Shown here piece after piece: positions 1-10,116 of a DNA stretch of 64,000 nt; the stretch's first letter is position 1; the number at the start of each line of letters is the position of its first letter. Under the pieces are notes generated by a model, which did no database searches, was not told the DNA's origin, and was given only the letters and a program-made list of their open reading frames with translations. The DNA is from Streptomyces sp. NBC_00286 (GTDB taxonomy: Bacteria; Actinomycetota; Actinomycetes; Streptomycetales; Streptomycetaceae): positions 4,650,001 to 4,714,000 of the forward strand of contig NZ_CP108054.1 of assembly GCF_036173125.1 (NCBI RefSeq), read 5' to 3'. A program made the position numbers and the translations under genes.

Positions 1-1
1 C

Positions 2-637
2 GGCAAGGCCCTGCCCGTGGTCCGGGGATGGCTGCCCGGTGACGCCGACACCGCGAAGGCCCCGGCCGCACCGTCCGGCGAGGTCACCGTGACCGGCGCG
101 CTCCAGGCATCCGAGAATCCCGGCTCGGACGGCGTGAGCGCGGCCGGTGGTCTGCCCGCCGGCCAGACGGGCGCGATCAGCGCGGCGTCGCTGGTGAACC
201 TGGTGCCGTACGACGTGTACGACGCCTGGGTCACGCTCGCTCGGGCCGACGCGGGGATGACGGCGGTGCCCGCGAAGGCTCCGCAGGACACGGGGCTGGA
301 CCTGAAGGCGTTCCAGAACCTCGGTTACACCGGCGAGTGGTTCGTCTTCGCTGGCTTCGTGGTCTTCATGTGGTACCGGCTGGTGCGCAGGGAGGTGGAG
401 TTCGCGCAGGACGCTGCGCTGGGCCTGGCGGAGGAGCGGACTGGCGAGCCCGCCTCGTCGGCCGGGTCGGCCGAATCCGCCGGGCCAGCCGAACCCGCCC
501 GGTCCGCCGAACCCGCCGGGCCAGCCGAACCCGCCCGGTCCGCCGGGCCAGCCGAACCCGCCGAGCCCGCCGGGTCCGCCGAACCCGCCGACGAGGCGCG
601 CGGCGAGCCGAAGGCGTCGGCCTCGCCTACGGCCTGA
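2..637 (+). CDS. SURF1 family protein, C-terminal part (partial at left edge)
   Basis: The open frame enters from the left edge, so the N-terminus is missing. The visible part has the extracytoplasmic end of a SURF1-like protein, then a membrane segment around the motif GEWFVFAGFVVFMWYRLVRR, then a cytoplasmic tail. SURF1 proteins assist haem-copper cytochrome oxidase assembly; that role is family knowledge. The last 60 or so residues are a low-complexity tail built from PAEPA/RSAEPA units, and the DNA beneath is a short degenerate tandem repeat likely to vary in length between strains. The stop is TGA at 635-637. No other gene follows on this strand before the repeat-rich gap. Confidence 0.75.
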   Translation, partial: GKALPVVRGWLPGDADTAKAPAAPSGEVTVTGALQASENPGSDGVSAAGGLPAGQTGAISAASLVNLVPYDVYDAWVTLARADAGMTAVPAKAPQDTGLDLKAFQNLGYTGEWFVFAGFVVFMWYRLVRREVEFAQDAALGLAEERTGEPASSAGSAESAGPAEPARSAEPAGPAEPARSAGPAEPAEPAGSAEPADEARGEPKASASPTA

Positions 638-738
638 CGACAGCATCAGCCTTGCCCACGGGCCAGATGCAAGGCATCAGCCTTGCCTAGGGCCTGAGGC
701 CCGGACCCGCTCAGCCTGGCTCCGCCGGGCTGGTTCCA

Positions 739-890
739 CGCTGCGGGTCCGTTGTGGCTGGTCGCGCAGTTCCCCGCGCCCCCAAAGGGCCTACGGCCCT
801 CTCGGGGCGCGGTACCGCAGCGGACTTTGGCAGGGCCGCGTGGCGCCCCCGCCCCCCTGACCGGGCGCGGTACTGCAGCGGATCTAGGCA
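739..890. repeat. Dispersed intergenic repeat, copy 1 (class A)
   Basis: A core of about 30 nt at 752-783 (containing TGGTCGCGCAGTTCCCCGCG) is nearly identical to 49607-49637, and to the reverse complement of 53881-53912. It is followed by two sub-repeats (gggcgcggtac/tgcagcgga at 805-824 and 863-882). It fills most of the gap between the SURF1 stop and the convergent end of the membrane protein gene. Repeats of this kind are common between Streptomyces genes; function is unknown. A structured 3'-end element is one possibility. Confidence 0.7.
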
Positions 891-902
891 ATCCGCCCAG
901 CG

Positions 903-2165
903 TCAGGACGCCGCCAGCACCCCAGTCCGGTACACCGTCCCCGCGCACACGTCCGGCACCGTTGCTGAAGCTGTCGGGGCGCCGTCCTTTGCTGTGTTGG
1001 AGACCACGACGCTGCCGTCCTGGACGCCTTCCTCCGGGGCGAGTTGTGTGGTTGTGCCGTCGCCGGTGCCGCCCTCCGAACCCGAGGTCGTGCCGCCGCT
1101 GTCGCCGCCGGTGGTGGTGCCGTTCGTGGGGGTCGGCTCGTCGGGCGGGGTGGGGTCGTCGTCGGGGACGGTCGGGCAGGTCTCCGAGGGGACGAAGGCG
1201 AACTTCACCTCGTATGCCGCCCCGGGTTGCAGTACCAGCGTGCTGACCTCGGCCGACGGGGCGGGAAGCCCGGTCGCCGGGTCGCTCGAGGTATGGGCGA
1301 CCACCTGGATCTTGGACGCGTCCGCCGCACCCTGCGGGAGGGCGGAGACGGTGCCGGAGCCGGTGACCGTGCAGGTGGCGGCGGAGACGTTGGAGATCTG
1401 GAAGGTGCCGTAGACGGTGCCGCCGGCGTCCGGGGAGCCGACGTTGGAGGTGGCGTTGCCTAGCTGCGTGGACGTACAGGCGGGTGCGTCGGCGGCCGAG
1501 AGCGTCGGTTCCGCTCCGCCGGTGGATGCGCCGCCGCTCTCCTCCTTGTCCTCGCCCGGCGTCTCCTTCTTGTCTTCCTTGTCCTTCTCTTTGTCCTTGC
1601 CCGGGGCGCTGCCGGGGCCGCTTGCGTCGCTGTCCTGGGAGGAGCCGCCCTGGCTGGACCCGCCCTGGGTCTGCGAGGTCTCGTGGCCGGCGATGGACGG
1701 GTCGGCGTCGGAGCCGGTCGAGTTCGAGACATGCACGAGGGCCGGGATCGCCGTGCCGACGAAGAGCGCGGCAGCGGCCATACCGACCACGGCCTGGCGC
1801 TTGCGGGCCCGCCGGACCGGCACCGCGCGCCGCAAGTGCTCCAGCGTGGCGTCGTCGTCGGCGGGCTCGAGCTCCTGCACGGCCTGGTGCAGCATCCTGC
1901 GCAAGGCCAGCTCGTCGGAGGCGAGACCCTCCGGTCCTGAGCCCTCCAGACCGGAGCCCTCCGGACCGGAGCCCTCCGCTACTCCCGAAGCGAAACCGCT
2001 CGACTCCCCCGCCCCGCTCGACTCCCGCGGGCCCGGATTCTCCGAGTGGCCGTGATTCACAGTTCCGTTCCCAGTGCCGTTTCCAGCGTGGCGCTCATGA
2101 TCGTGCTCGTACCCATGCTCGTACTCGTTGTCGTCGCGAGCCCGCTCGCGATCGTGGTCGCTCAT
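903..2165 (-). CDS. Membrane protein with DUF4232-like extracytoplasmic domain, coupled to sigma factor
   Basis: 420 aa. The N-terminus is hydrophilic and His/Glu/Gly-rich, with SGPEG-type repeats at about residues 55-80. A short alpha-helical region follows, then a single membrane helix near residues 127-147 (VVGMAAAALFVGTAIPALVHV). The outside part has a charged Lys/Glu/Gly linker and a C-terminal domain with paired cysteines (ACTSTQLG, SAATCTV, SETCPT) that resembles DUF4232. Its ATG overlaps the stop of the upstream sigma factor (ATGA), so the two are translationally coupled. That position suggests a membrane partner or anti-sigma-like modulator, but no recognised anti-sigma domain or zinc motif is visible, so this remains inference. 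Confidence 0.75.
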   Translation of the reverse strand: MSDHDRERARDDNEYEHGYEHDHERHAGNGTGNGTVNHGHSENPGPRESSGAGESSGFASGVAEGSGPEGSGLEGSGPEGLASDELALRRMLHQAVQELEPADDDATLEHLRRAVPVRRARKRQAVVGMAAAALFVGTAIPALVHVSNSTGSDADPSIAGHETSQTQGGSSQGGSSQDSDASGPGSAPGKDKEKDKEDKKETPGEDKEESGGASTGGAEPTLSAADAPACTSTQLGNATSNVGSPDAGGTVYGTFQISNVSAATCTVTGSGTVSALPQGAADASKIQVVAHTSSDPATGLPAPSAEVSTLVLQPGAAYEVKFAFVPSETCPTVPDDDPTPPDEPTPTNGTTTGGDSGGTTSGSEGGTGDGTTTQLAPEEGVQDGSVVVSNTAKDGAPTASATVPDVCAGTVYRTGVLAAS

Positions 2166-2824
2166 GCCGACGCCTCCATGGCGACGCGCAGGGCCGCGAT
2201 GCCGCGCGAACCATACGCCTTCACCGAGCCCAGCGAAATGCCCAGCGTCTCGGCGACCTGCACCTCGGTCATGTCCGCGAAGTAGCGCAGGACGAGGACC
2301 TCGCGCTGCCTGCGCTGGAGCCCCTTCATGGCCTTGATCAGGTCGTCGCGCTCCAGCAGGTCGTACGCGCCCTCCTCGGCGCTCGCCATGTCGGGCATCG
2401 GCTTGGTCAGCAGCTTCAGGCCGAGTATGCGGCGGCGCAGCGCGGAGCGCGACAGGTTCACGACGGTCTGGCGCAGATACGCGAGGGTCTTCTCCGGGTC
2501 GCGGACGCGTTTGCGCGCCGAGTGCACCCGGATGAAGGCCTCCTGGACGACGTCCTCGCAGGAGGCGGTGTCGTCGAGGAGGAGCGCCGCGAGGCCCAGG
2601 AGAGAGCGGTAGTGGGCGCGGTAGGTCTCGGTGAGATGGTCGACGGTGGTGCCCGCGGCCATCGCGTCGTCAGCGCCCTCGCGCTGATCCGGGATGCGGG
2701 CGGGCCGAGCTGCGGGCATGGGCGCGATCACCGGCATGCCGCCGGGCCCACCGGACAAGCGGGGCCGACGGGGCGGGCGCAGGGCTGTGCCGCACGCTGC
2801 TGGGAATTCGAGTACCTCTGCCAC
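2162..2824 (-). CDS. SigE70-type ECF RNA polymerase sigma factor
   Basis: 220 aa. Region 2 is visible around DDTASCEDVVQEAFIRVHSA and region 4 as the helix-turn-helix segment LRYFADMTEVQVAETLGISLGSVKAYGSRG. These mark a group 4 (ECF) sigma factor of the SigE70 subfamily, which directs RNA polymerase to a restricted promoter set. The frame opens at a GTG at 2824 without an obvious ribosome binding site. The first 50 or so residues are Pro/Arg/Gly-rich and lie outside the sigma domains, so a later start (near MAAGTTVDHLTETY) is possible. The stop overlaps the start of the downstream membrane protein, its likely functional partner. Confidence 0.85.
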   Translation of the reverse strand: MAEVLEFPAACGTALRPPRRPRLSGGPGGMPVIAPMPAARPARIPDQREGADDAMAAGTTVDHLTETYRAHYRSLLGLAALLLDDTASCEDVVQEAFIRVHSARKRVRDPEKTLAYLRQTVVNLSRSALRRRILGLKLLTKPMPDMASAEEGAYDLLERDDLIKAMKGLQRRQREVLVLRYFADMTEVQVAETLGISLGSVKAYGSRGIAALRVAMEASA

Positions 2825-3189
2825 GCAAGTTGGACACGTTTACCCCTGTCGGGGTTGTACGCGACAGGCATCACATTTGAGTCAGGCCGTGCGACTCCCG
2901 GCGCGACCCCCCGCGCGCCTGTCAACGCGTCGTATGCCCTCATGCGTACCAGCTCTTCCTCTATGCCCATGTGATCGCGGCGTCCGGACACCCCTCACGG
3001 GCGACCCCAAAGACGCTCCCCGCCCTCCGCGCGGTTGCGGAGGGCGGGGAGGGAAATCTTCGAACGCCGAAGGCTCCGGTTCTAGATCCGGACCAATGGG
3101 CGAACCATCAAACTGTCACAGATTCTACAAACGTTTCAGCCCAGTACCACACGATCATCGGCAAACCGGCCCGCACTCAGGACAGTTGC
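2825..3189. other. Intergenic region between asd and the sigma factor gene
   Basis: 365 nt with no convincing gene. It holds the transcription terminator at 3016-3051 and, closer to 2824, the presumed promoter of the sigma factor gene. Short open frames here have no ribosome binding site or recognisable family. Confidence 0.6.
3016..3051 (-). terminator. Perfect 15-bp hairpin terminator downstream of ask-asd
   Basis: The arms ctccccgccctccgc (3016-3030) and gcggagggcggggag (3037-3051) are perfectly complementary around a 6-nt loop. It lies about 140 nt beyond the asd stop on the minus strand. There is no U-tract, as is usual for Streptomyces terminators. Confidence 0.8.
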
Positions 3190-4284
3190 TCATGCCCCGG
3201 CCCCGCTCCCGGCCCCCTTCATTTCCCCCGCCACCAGCTCAGCGATCTGCGCCGTGTTCAGCGCGGAACCCTTCCTCAGGTTGTCCCCGCACACAAAAAG
3301 TTCCAGCGCCGTCGGGTCGTCAAGGGCCCGCCGGACGCGCCCCACCCACGTGGGATCCGTGCCCACCACGTCCGCCGGTGTCGGGAACTCCCCGGCGGCC
3401 GGATCGTCGAAGAGGACGACCCCGGGCGTGGTGGCGAGGATCTCGCGGGCCTGGTTCACGGTGACCTCACGCTCGAAGCAGGCGTGGACGGTCAGCGAGT
3501 GCGTCGTGATGACGGGCACGCGTACGCAGGTGACGGCGACGCGGAGGTCCGGCAGCCCGAGGATCTTGCGGGACTCGTCCCGTACCTTCATCTCCTCCGA
3601 GGACCAGCCGTCCTCCCGCGGAGTCCCGGCCCACGGCACCACATTGAGCGCCACCGGCTCGGGGAACGGCCCGGTGTTGTCCCCCACGGCCCGGCGTACG
3701 TCACCGGGGCTCGTCCCCAGCTCCGTACCCGCGACGAGCGACAACTGCTGCCGCAGGGTGTCGACGCCCCGGCGTCCGGCGCCGCTCACCGCCTGGTACG
3801 AGGACACCACCAGCTCACGCAGCCCCAACTCGGCGTGCAGTGCGCCGAGGGCCACGATCATGGACAGCGTCGTGCAGTTGGGGTTGGAGACGATGCCGCG
3901 CGGCCTCAGGCGGGCGGCGTGCGGATTGACCTCCGGGACCACCAGCGGCACATCCGGGTCCATCCGGAAGGCGCCGGAGTTGTCGACCACGACCGCGCCC
4001 TTGGACGTGGCGATGGGCGCCCAGCGCTCGGCCACCTCGTCCGGTACGTCGAACATGGCGACGTCGACGCCGTCGAAGGCGGCCTCGGTGAGCGCCACGA
4101 CCTCGACCTCCTCGCCGCGCAGGGCCAGCTTGCGGCCGGCCGAGCGCGGCGAGGCGATCAGACGGATCTCACCCCAGATGTCCGCGCGCTGGGACAGGAT
4201 CTGGAGCATGACCGTGCCGACGGCTCCGGTCGCTCCCACGACCGCGAGCGTCGGCTTTCCGGCACGCCCCGCAACCGCGGTCAT
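3190..4284 (-). CDS. asd: Aspartate-semialdehyde dehydrogenase
   Basis: 364 aa from the ATG at 4284. Reduces aspartyl phosphate to aspartate semialdehyde with NADPH, the step after aspartokinase toward Lys, Thr, Met and diaminopimelate. Visible are the dinucleotide-binding loop GATGAVG (about residues 17-23), the catalytic cysteine in SNPNCTTLS (C137) and the SGAGRRG active-site segment. A GTG at 4320 would add 12 Arg-rich residues not typical of the family. The chosen ATG starts directly before the conserved TLAVVGATG strand and has a GGAGG about 12 nt upstream. It follows ask on the same strand after 55 nt, so the two form an operon that ends at the hairpin 3016-3051. Confidence 0.95.
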   Translation of the reverse strand: MTAVAGRAGKPTLAVVGATGAVGTVMLQILSQRADIWGEIRLIASPRSAGRKLALRGEEVEVVALTEAAFDGVDVAMFDVPDEVAERWAPIATSKGAVVVDNSGAFRMDPDVPLVVPEVNPHAARLRPRGIVSNPNCTTLSMIVALGALHAELGLRELVVSSYQAVSGAGRRGVDTLRQQLSLVAGTELGTSPGDVRRAVGDNTGPFPEPVALNVVPWAGTPREDGWSSEEMKVRDESRKILGLPDLRVAVTCVRVPVITTHSLTVHACFEREVTVNQAREILATTPGVVLFDDPAAGEFPTPADVVGTDPTWVGRVRRALDDPTALELFVCGDNLRKGSALNTAQIAELVAGEMKGAGSGAGA

Positions 4285-4339
4285 CGGCGGCCGGTGCCTC
4301 CGTACGAGAGGCCTCCGCACGATCCGTACGAGGGGACGG

Positions 4340-5617
<1,278 letters not shown>

Positions 5618-5883
5618 GTGCGCTCCTCGCTCATTCCGTCTGGTACCGCACACTGCGGTCGGCTCAGTCTAACGAGCGGCCGAACACCACCCGGGTGTTA
5701 TCGCATCGTGAGATGTCCCGCTCACGACGTGATCACTCGACCCTGTCGCCGAGTGCTGCCAACGGCCCCTGGCGGCCCGGCCACTCCAGGACCGCACATG
5801 CCCCCTCAGTCAGGGCCCACTCGGAAAACTGCGCCGAAAGTGCGCCGAGTCACACCCGGCGAGGAGCCTGAGTTTTCAAGCAC

Positions 5884-5889
5884 TAGGGT
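5884..5889 (+). promoter_or_regulatory. -10 element TAGGGT of a predicted leaderless promoter
   Basis: TAGGGT lies exactly 7 nt before the GTG of the response regulator at 5897, so transcription should begin at or next to the start codon. No Shine-Dalgarno is present. A -35 hexamer is not obvious. Confidence 0.5.
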
Positions 5890-5896
5890 TCCGGCT

Positions 5897-6661
5897 GTGC
5901 GCGTACTTCTGGTGGAAGACGACGAGCCGATCGCCCAGTCGCTCCGGCGCGGCCTGACGCGATACGGCTTCGAGGTGGAATGGGTCACCACGGGCCGGGA
6001 CGCTCTGGCCCACGAAGGGCCGTACGACGTCGTCCTCCTCGATCTCGGACTGCCCGACACCGACGGCCTCGACGTCTGCAAGACGCTACGGCAGCGCGGC
6101 GACGTGCCGATCATCGTGATCAGCGCGCGCAGCGACGAGACGGACCGGGTGGTGGGCCTGGAGCTCGGCGCCGACGACTACGTCTCCAAGCCCTTCGGCG
6201 TACGGGAGGTCATCGCACGCATACGAGCGGTGATGCGCCGCATGCAGCCGCGCGCCACCGAGGCGCCGGCGGAGGCCGGCCCCGACCGGTACGGGCCGCG
6301 CCTGACCATCGACCGCAAGGCCGCCCGCGTACGACTGGACGACGAGGAACTGGCCCTCGCGCCCAAGGAGTACGACCTGCTCGCGTTCCTCACCCAGGAG
6401 CCCGGCGCGCTGATGTCCCGCGAACAGATCATGGAAGCGGTCTGGGACGCGAACTGGTTCGGGCCGACCAAGACGCTCGACGTCCATGTGGCGGCGCTGC
6501 GGCGGAAACTCACGGACGCCATCACGATCGAGGCGGTACGGGGGGTCGGCTTCCGGCTGATCGTCCACGAGGACGGCGATCCGCGCGGGAGCGCGGGGAA
6601 CGGCAGGAACGGCGGCGTGGGCGGCAAGGGTGGCGGCGTGAGCGGCGGCAGCTCCTCATGA
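5897..6661 (+). CDS. OmpR/PhoB-type response regulator
   Basis: 254 aa. The receiver domain starts with VRVLLVEDDEP, has the phospho-acceptor aspartate at about D49 in VVLLDLGLPDTDG and the conserved Lys in ADDYVSKPFG. A winged-helix DNA-binding domain follows (about residues 135-230, LAPKEYDLLAFLTQEPG ... TLDVHVAALRRKL). The C-terminal 30 residues are a Gly-rich tail. The open frame extends far upstream, but the start is set by the receiver consensus and by a -10-like TAGGGT 7 nt before this GTG. The stop overlaps the start of the histidine kinase (ATGA). Divergent from ask. Confidence 0.93.
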   Translation: MRVLLVEDDEPIAQSLRRGLTRYGFEVEWVTTGRDALAHEGPYDVVLLDLGLPDTDGLDVCKTLRQRGDVPIIVISARSDETDRVVGLELGADDYVSKPFGVREVIARIRAVMRRMQPRATEAPAEAGPDRYGPRLTIDRKAARVRLDDEELALAPKEYDLLAFLTQEPGALMSREQIMEAVWDANWFGPTKTLDVHVAALRRKLTDAITIEAVRGVGFRLIVHEDGDPRGSAGNGRNGGVGGKGGGVSGGSSS

Positions 6662-8070
6662 TCCGCCAGCTCATTCGCAGTTACGTCCTTCTCGTCGCCG
6701 TCGCGATCGCCCTGTTCACCGTGCCGGTGGCCTTCACGCTCACCGACCAGTTGCGGGACGACACCAAGCTGTCCGTCGAGCGCGAAGCCAGGACCATGGC
6801 GCTTCTGCTGGGCAACGGCAGCCAAGCCTCGTGCCAGGCTCTGGAGGAAATGGGCACGGCGTACAGCCTTAAGACGCCCGACGATGTCCAGGTCCTCTCC
6901 GAGGAGGCGCCCTGCGCGGGAGAACTGCCCCAGCCGGACCAGGACGCGGCCCTCACCAAGGCTCTGAACGAAGGCAAGCCCACCAGCGACTGGGGCTCCT
7001 CCTTCATCTGGGGTCCGCACCTGGTGGTCACCGTTCCCGCCCACGCGGATCCGGTGGTCCCGGGTGCGGTGGATCCGGGTGCGGACGATGCGAAGGGCCC
7101 GGTGGTCGGAGCCGTACGCATCGAGTACTCGACCGAGGACCTCACCGGACGGCTGTGGACCATCTGGGGCTTCCGGGCGATCCTCGCCGTGCTCGTGCTG
7201 GCCGTGGCCGCCGTGATCGGCGCCGTGGTGGCCCGTCGGCTGACCCGCCCCCTGCGCCAACTCAACGACATGGCGAGCAAGTTCAGCGACGGTGACCTCA
7301 CGGCCCGTTCCCCCGTGACGGGCCCACAGGAGACACAGACGCTGGCCCGTACGCTCAACCAGGGCGCCGAACGCCTCGACACCCTCATGTCCGCGCAGCG
7401 CATCTTCGTCGCGGACGCCTCCCACCAGCTCCGTACGCCTCTGACGGCGCTGCGGCTGTCGCTGGACAACATCGCCGACGGTGTGGACGACGAGTTCGTC
7501 AAGGAGGACGTGGAGCAGGCGACGGCGGAGGTGGTCCGGATGAGCCGCCTGGTCAACGACCTGCTGGTGCTGGCGCGGGCCGAGGCCAAGGTGACCGCCG
7601 CGGAACCGCTGCCGCTGAGTGACGTACTGGAGGAGCGGCTGGCGGTGTGGCGGCCGGCCGCCGACGAGCGCGGAGTGTCGATCGCGCTCAGGGGGAGTGC
7701 CGACGGCCGGCTTCTTGTGCTGGCCAGTCCCGGTCATCTGGACCAGGTCCTGGACAACGTGCTCTCCAACGCCCTGGAGGTCTCACCGGACGGCGCGACC
7801 ATCACCGTCCACGCGGAGTCCAAGGGCGATCAGGTGGTGCTGAAGGTGATGGACCAGGGCCCCGGTATGTCCGAGGCCGAGAAGTCCCGCGCCTTCGACC
7901 GCTTCTGGCGCGGTCAGGGCCTCACCGGGCGTTCCGGCTCAGGCCTGGGCCTCGCCGTCGTCAGGCAGTTGGTGACGGACGACGGCGGGACCGTCGCGCT
8001 CGAGGACGCCCCCGGGCGCGGTCTGTGCGTGGCGATCAGCCTTCGGGCAGCACCGAAGAGTGGTGGTTGA
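6658..8070 (+). CDS. Sensor histidine kinase (HAMP, HisKA, HATPase)
   Basis: 470 aa. Two membrane helices (about residues 9-30 and 168-192) flank an extracytoplasmic sensor loop of about 135 residues containing two cysteines. HAMP follows (RRLTRPLRQLNDMASKFSDGDL), then a dimerisation helix with the phosphorylated histidine in VADASHQLRTPLTAL (about H256) and an ATPase domain with NVLSNALEVSP and GRSGSGLGLAVVRQLV. It partners the upstream response regulator, with which it overlaps by 4 nt. Its last 35 bases overlap the convergent SnoaL-like gene, leaving no room for a conventional terminator. Confidence 0.94.
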   Translation: MIRQLIRSYVLLVAVAIALFTVPVAFTLTDQLRDDTKLSVEREARTMALLLGNGSQASCQALEEMGTAYSLKTPDDVQVLSEEAPCAGELPQPDQDAALTKALNEGKPTSDWGSSFIWGPHLVVTVPAHADPVVPGAVDPGADDAKGPVVGAVRIEYSTEDLTGRLWTIWGFRAILAVLVLAVAAVIGAVVARRLTRPLRQLNDMASKFSDGDLTARSPVTGPQETQTLARTLNQGAERLDTLMSAQRIFVADASHQLRTPLTALRLSLDNIADGVDDEFVKEDVEQATAEVVRMSRLVNDLLVLARAEAKVTAAEPLPLSDVLEERLAVWRPAADERGVSIALRGSADGRLLVLASPGHLDQVLDNVLSNALEVSPDGATITVHAESKGDQVVLKVMDQGPGMSEAEKSRAFDRFWRGQGLTGRSGSGLGLAVVRQLVTDDGGTVALEDAPGRGLCVAISLRAAPKSGG

Positions 8071-8533
8071 CGATCTTCCACTCGCCGTTGCGCTTCTCGT
8101 ACTCGTATGTGTAGCGGGCCTCGGCGACCGACTTCTCGCCGGTCTCGGGGTCGGTGATGTGGAAGTTGTACAGGCCGGCGTCGATCGCGGAGTCGTGGTC
8201 GAGAACGTTGATGACGGTCTTGACCTTCTCGCCGCGCGGCTTGTTCTCGAGGAAGTGCTCCATGTAGTCGACGATGCCGGCGCGGTCCGTACGCACCTCG
8301 GGCGACAGGGTGGGCAGCAGCACCGCGTCCTTGGCGTAGAGGTCGGCCACCTTCTCCGGGTCGCCGGTCTGCAGGGTCGCGTTCCACGTGTCGAAGAGGG
8401 CGGCGACCTCCTTCTTCGAGGGCTTGCCGGCCTTCTCGGGCGTGGCCGCGCTGATCCCCGCGGTCACCGTGGCGACGGAGACGAGGGCGGTGGCGGTGAC
8501 GAGTGCGGCGCGTATACGGGTCTTGCGGGTCAT
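8036..8533 (-). CDS. Secreted SnoaL-like / SgcJ-EcaC family protein
   Basis: 165 aa. A signal peptide (MTRKTRIRAALVTATALVSV with a cleavage region near SAATPEKA) precedes an alpha+beta cone-fold domain of the DUF4440/SnoaL type: KKEVAALFDTWNATLQTGDPEKVADLY, then LLPTLSPEVRTDRAGIVDYM, ending in YEYEKRNGEWKIVNHHSS. The fold is shared by small ligand-binding or dimerising proteins, so no specific reaction can be assigned. The ATG has GGAG at 5-nt spacing. The 3' end overlaps the histidine kinase gene by 35 bp on the opposite strand. Confidence 0.85.
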   Translation of the reverse strand: MTRKTRIRAALVTATALVSVATVTAGISAATPEKAGKPSKKEVAALFDTWNATLQTGDPEKVADLYAKDAVLLPTLSPEVRTDRAGIVDYMEHFLENKPRGEKVKTVINVLDHDSAIDAGLYNFHITDPETGEKSVAEARYTYEYEKRNGEWKIVNHHSSVLPEG

Positions 8534-8680
8534 CGCAACTCCAGTGCGGTCTAGGTAGGTTGCTCCCTTTCGCTTCCGCTGCGGTGGGAGTGACTCAAGA
8601 TTCGCCTGGCACTGGTTAGGGCTGATCCAGCAGACGTGCAGGGGCCGGACAAGATCCGTCCAAAGACAGAGGGTGACACT

Positions 8681-9415
8681 TTGATCACGGGCGCATGGGC
8701 GGCGAACCTGCTGCTGGGCGGCATCATCCTGCTCGGTTCCTCCGTGCAGTGGCTGACCGGCATGGGCTTCGCGCTGGTCGCCGTACCCGCGCTCGTGCTC
8801 CTGCTCGGCCCGGCCGAAGGCGTCGCGCTGGCCAACTGCGCCGGCGGGGTCATCTGTCTCGCCGGCCTCACGGGCGGCTGGCGCCAGATACGCCCACGGG
8901 CGATGGTGCCGCTGTGCGCCGCGGCGGCATGCACCGTACCCGCCGGGACATGGGTGGCCCGACGACTGCCCGAGCCCGTCCTGCTCGCCTTCATGGGCGC
9001 ACTGGTGACGGTGGCCGTGCTGCTGGTCATACGGGGCGCCCGGGTGCCGGCCCTGCGCGGCACCGGCGGCGCGGTGACCGCGGGCGCACTGGGCGGGTTC
9101 ATGAACTCCGCCGCCGGGGTCGGCGGCCCGCCGGTCTCCCTGTACGCGGTCAACGCGGGCTGGCCGGTACGAGAGTTCGTCCCGAACGCGTTCTTCTACG
9201 GAGTGCTGGTCAACGCGTTCTCCGTAGCCGCGAACGGGCTGCCCCAACTCGCCCCGCCCATCTGGCTGTTGGCAGCCACCGGCATGGCCGCCGGCGCCGC
9301 CGTGGGGCGGGCGCTCGCGACTCGGGTGCCGGAGAAGGGGGCGCGGGGGTTGGTGCTGCTGCTGGCGTTGGGGGGCGGGATCACGACCCTGGCCAAGGGG
9401 TTGTGGGGGTTGTGA
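8681..9415 (+). CDS. TauE/SafE-type permease
   Basis: 244 aa from a TTG at 8681 preceded by GAGGG. An alternative GTG at 8636 adds 15 hydrophilic residues. Eight or so hydrophobic segments are visible, including WAANLLLGGIILLGSSVQW at the N-terminus and the family hallmark GALGGFMNSAAGVGGPPVSLY in the second half. TauE/SafE proteins are membrane carriers for sulfite, sulfonates and related small anions; the substrate here is unknown. The gene stands alone, divergent from the SnoaL-like gene and convergent with the toxin gene at 9441. Confidence 0.85.
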   Translation: MITGAWAANLLLGGIILLGSSVQWLTGMGFALVAVPALVLLLGPAEGVALANCAGGVICLAGLTGGWRQIRPRAMVPLCAAAACTVPAGTWVARRLPEPVLLAFMGALVTVAVLLVIRGARVPALRGTGGAVTAGALGGFMNSAAGVGGPPVSLYAVNAGWPVREFVPNAFFYGVLVNAFSVAANGLPQLAPPIWLLAATGMAAGAAVGRALATRVPEKGARGLVLLLALGGGITTLAKGLWGL

Positions 9416-9440
9416 TCCCTTGGCCAGGAGTCGAACTCGT

Positions 9441-9830
9441 TCAGGGACGTTCGACGCGGATGCGCTTACGGTTCGCGCATTCGACCAGGTCACGGATGTC
9501 ACCCAGGTCATCGGTGACGATCGGTGCCTCGTCGTATGCGATCGACGCGAGGACGACACTCGCATCGACCACGTCCGAGGTCCCATTGCGACGGCAGAGC
9601 GCGCCCGCGGCCTTGGCGGCCACCTCCGTGAGCGGCAGAATTTCGCAGCCGTTCAGCACCCGATGCAGACGCGCCGCCGAAGCCCGCTCATCCCAGCACT
9701 GGGCAAGCACACCCGCAGGCACCAGCACCGAGACACCGGACGCCAGCGCCTCCCTGTGCCGCCACAGGAACCGCTGATTGTTCTTGGCCGCAGCGATCAG
9801 CGCGCCACTGTCGTAGACAACATGCTTCAT
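9441..9830 (-). CDS. PIN-domain toxin (VapC-like), TA module 1
   Basis: 129 aa. PIN-fold ribonuclease: first acidic residue in VVYDSGALIAAAKNN, a central conserved acidic stretch DVVDASVVLASIAYDEAP and the C-terminal VTDDLGDIRDL, which together give the metal-binding acidic cluster. Family members cleave tRNA, rRNA or mRNA and are held inactive by a cognate antitoxin. The ATG overlaps the antitoxin stop (ATGA), the usual antitoxin-toxin coupling. The gene lies antisense to a short gap after the TauE-like gene. Confidence 0.85.
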   Translation of the reverse strand: MKHVVYDSGALIAAAKNNQRFLWRHREALASGVSVLVPAGVLAQCWDERASAARLHRVLNGCEILPLTEVAAKAAGALCRRNGTSDVVDASVVLASIAYDEAPIVTDDLGDIRDLVECANRKRIRVERP

Positions 9831-10102
9831 GCGCTGCGCTGCTCCCGGTGCTCTTCCGCGAAGAGATCGTCAACCCATGCCCGAGCTTCTGCCTGCTCAT
9901 CGGGCGTGGGCCAGCCATGCTCGTCGAAGTACTCGTCCATCGCCCGCAAGCCTTCGCGGACGATGCGACGCTTGTCGAGGTACTGCTCCAGTGCCCGGCT
10001 GATCACCGCCGAGATCTGCTCGTCCTCGGCAGCGGCGTACTGCCGCACTGCCGTTCCGAGCTCGGCATCCAGACTCACGCTGAACTTCACCTTCTCTGCC
10101 AT
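9827..10102 (-). CDS. Ribbon-helix-helix antitoxin, TA module 1
   Basis: 91 aa from the ATG at 10102. The N-terminus EKVKFSVSLDAELGTAVRQYA followed by a helix with ISAVISRALEQYL fits a ribbon-helix-helix DNA-binding fold. The C-terminal half is acidic (DEYFDEHGWPTPDEQ, DDLFAEEHRE), the part that usually wraps the toxin. A longer frame to 10438 exists, but the N-terminal extension has no family features. A -10-like TACATT lies 6 nt before the ATG, and a palindrome sits at the start codon, as expected for autoregulation. Confidence 0.82.
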   Translation of the reverse strand: MAEKVKFSVSLDAELGTAVRQYAAAEDEQISAVISRALEQYLDKRRIVREGLRAMDEYFDEHGWPTPDEQAEARAWVDDLFAEEHREQRSA

Positions 10103-10116
10103 ATTACGAATGTAAT
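10103..10116. promoter_or_regulatory. Palindrome at TA module 1 start (candidate operator)
   Basis: attac-gaat-gtaat directly abuts the antitoxin start codon and contains the predicted -10 (TACATT on the minus strand). A ribbon-helix-helix antitoxin binding here would block its own promoter. Confidence 0.5.

Noticed and set aside
1484..2974. Plus-strand frame of 496 codons
   Set aside because: Antisense to the sigma factor and its membrane partner; Arg/Pro-rich, no domain.
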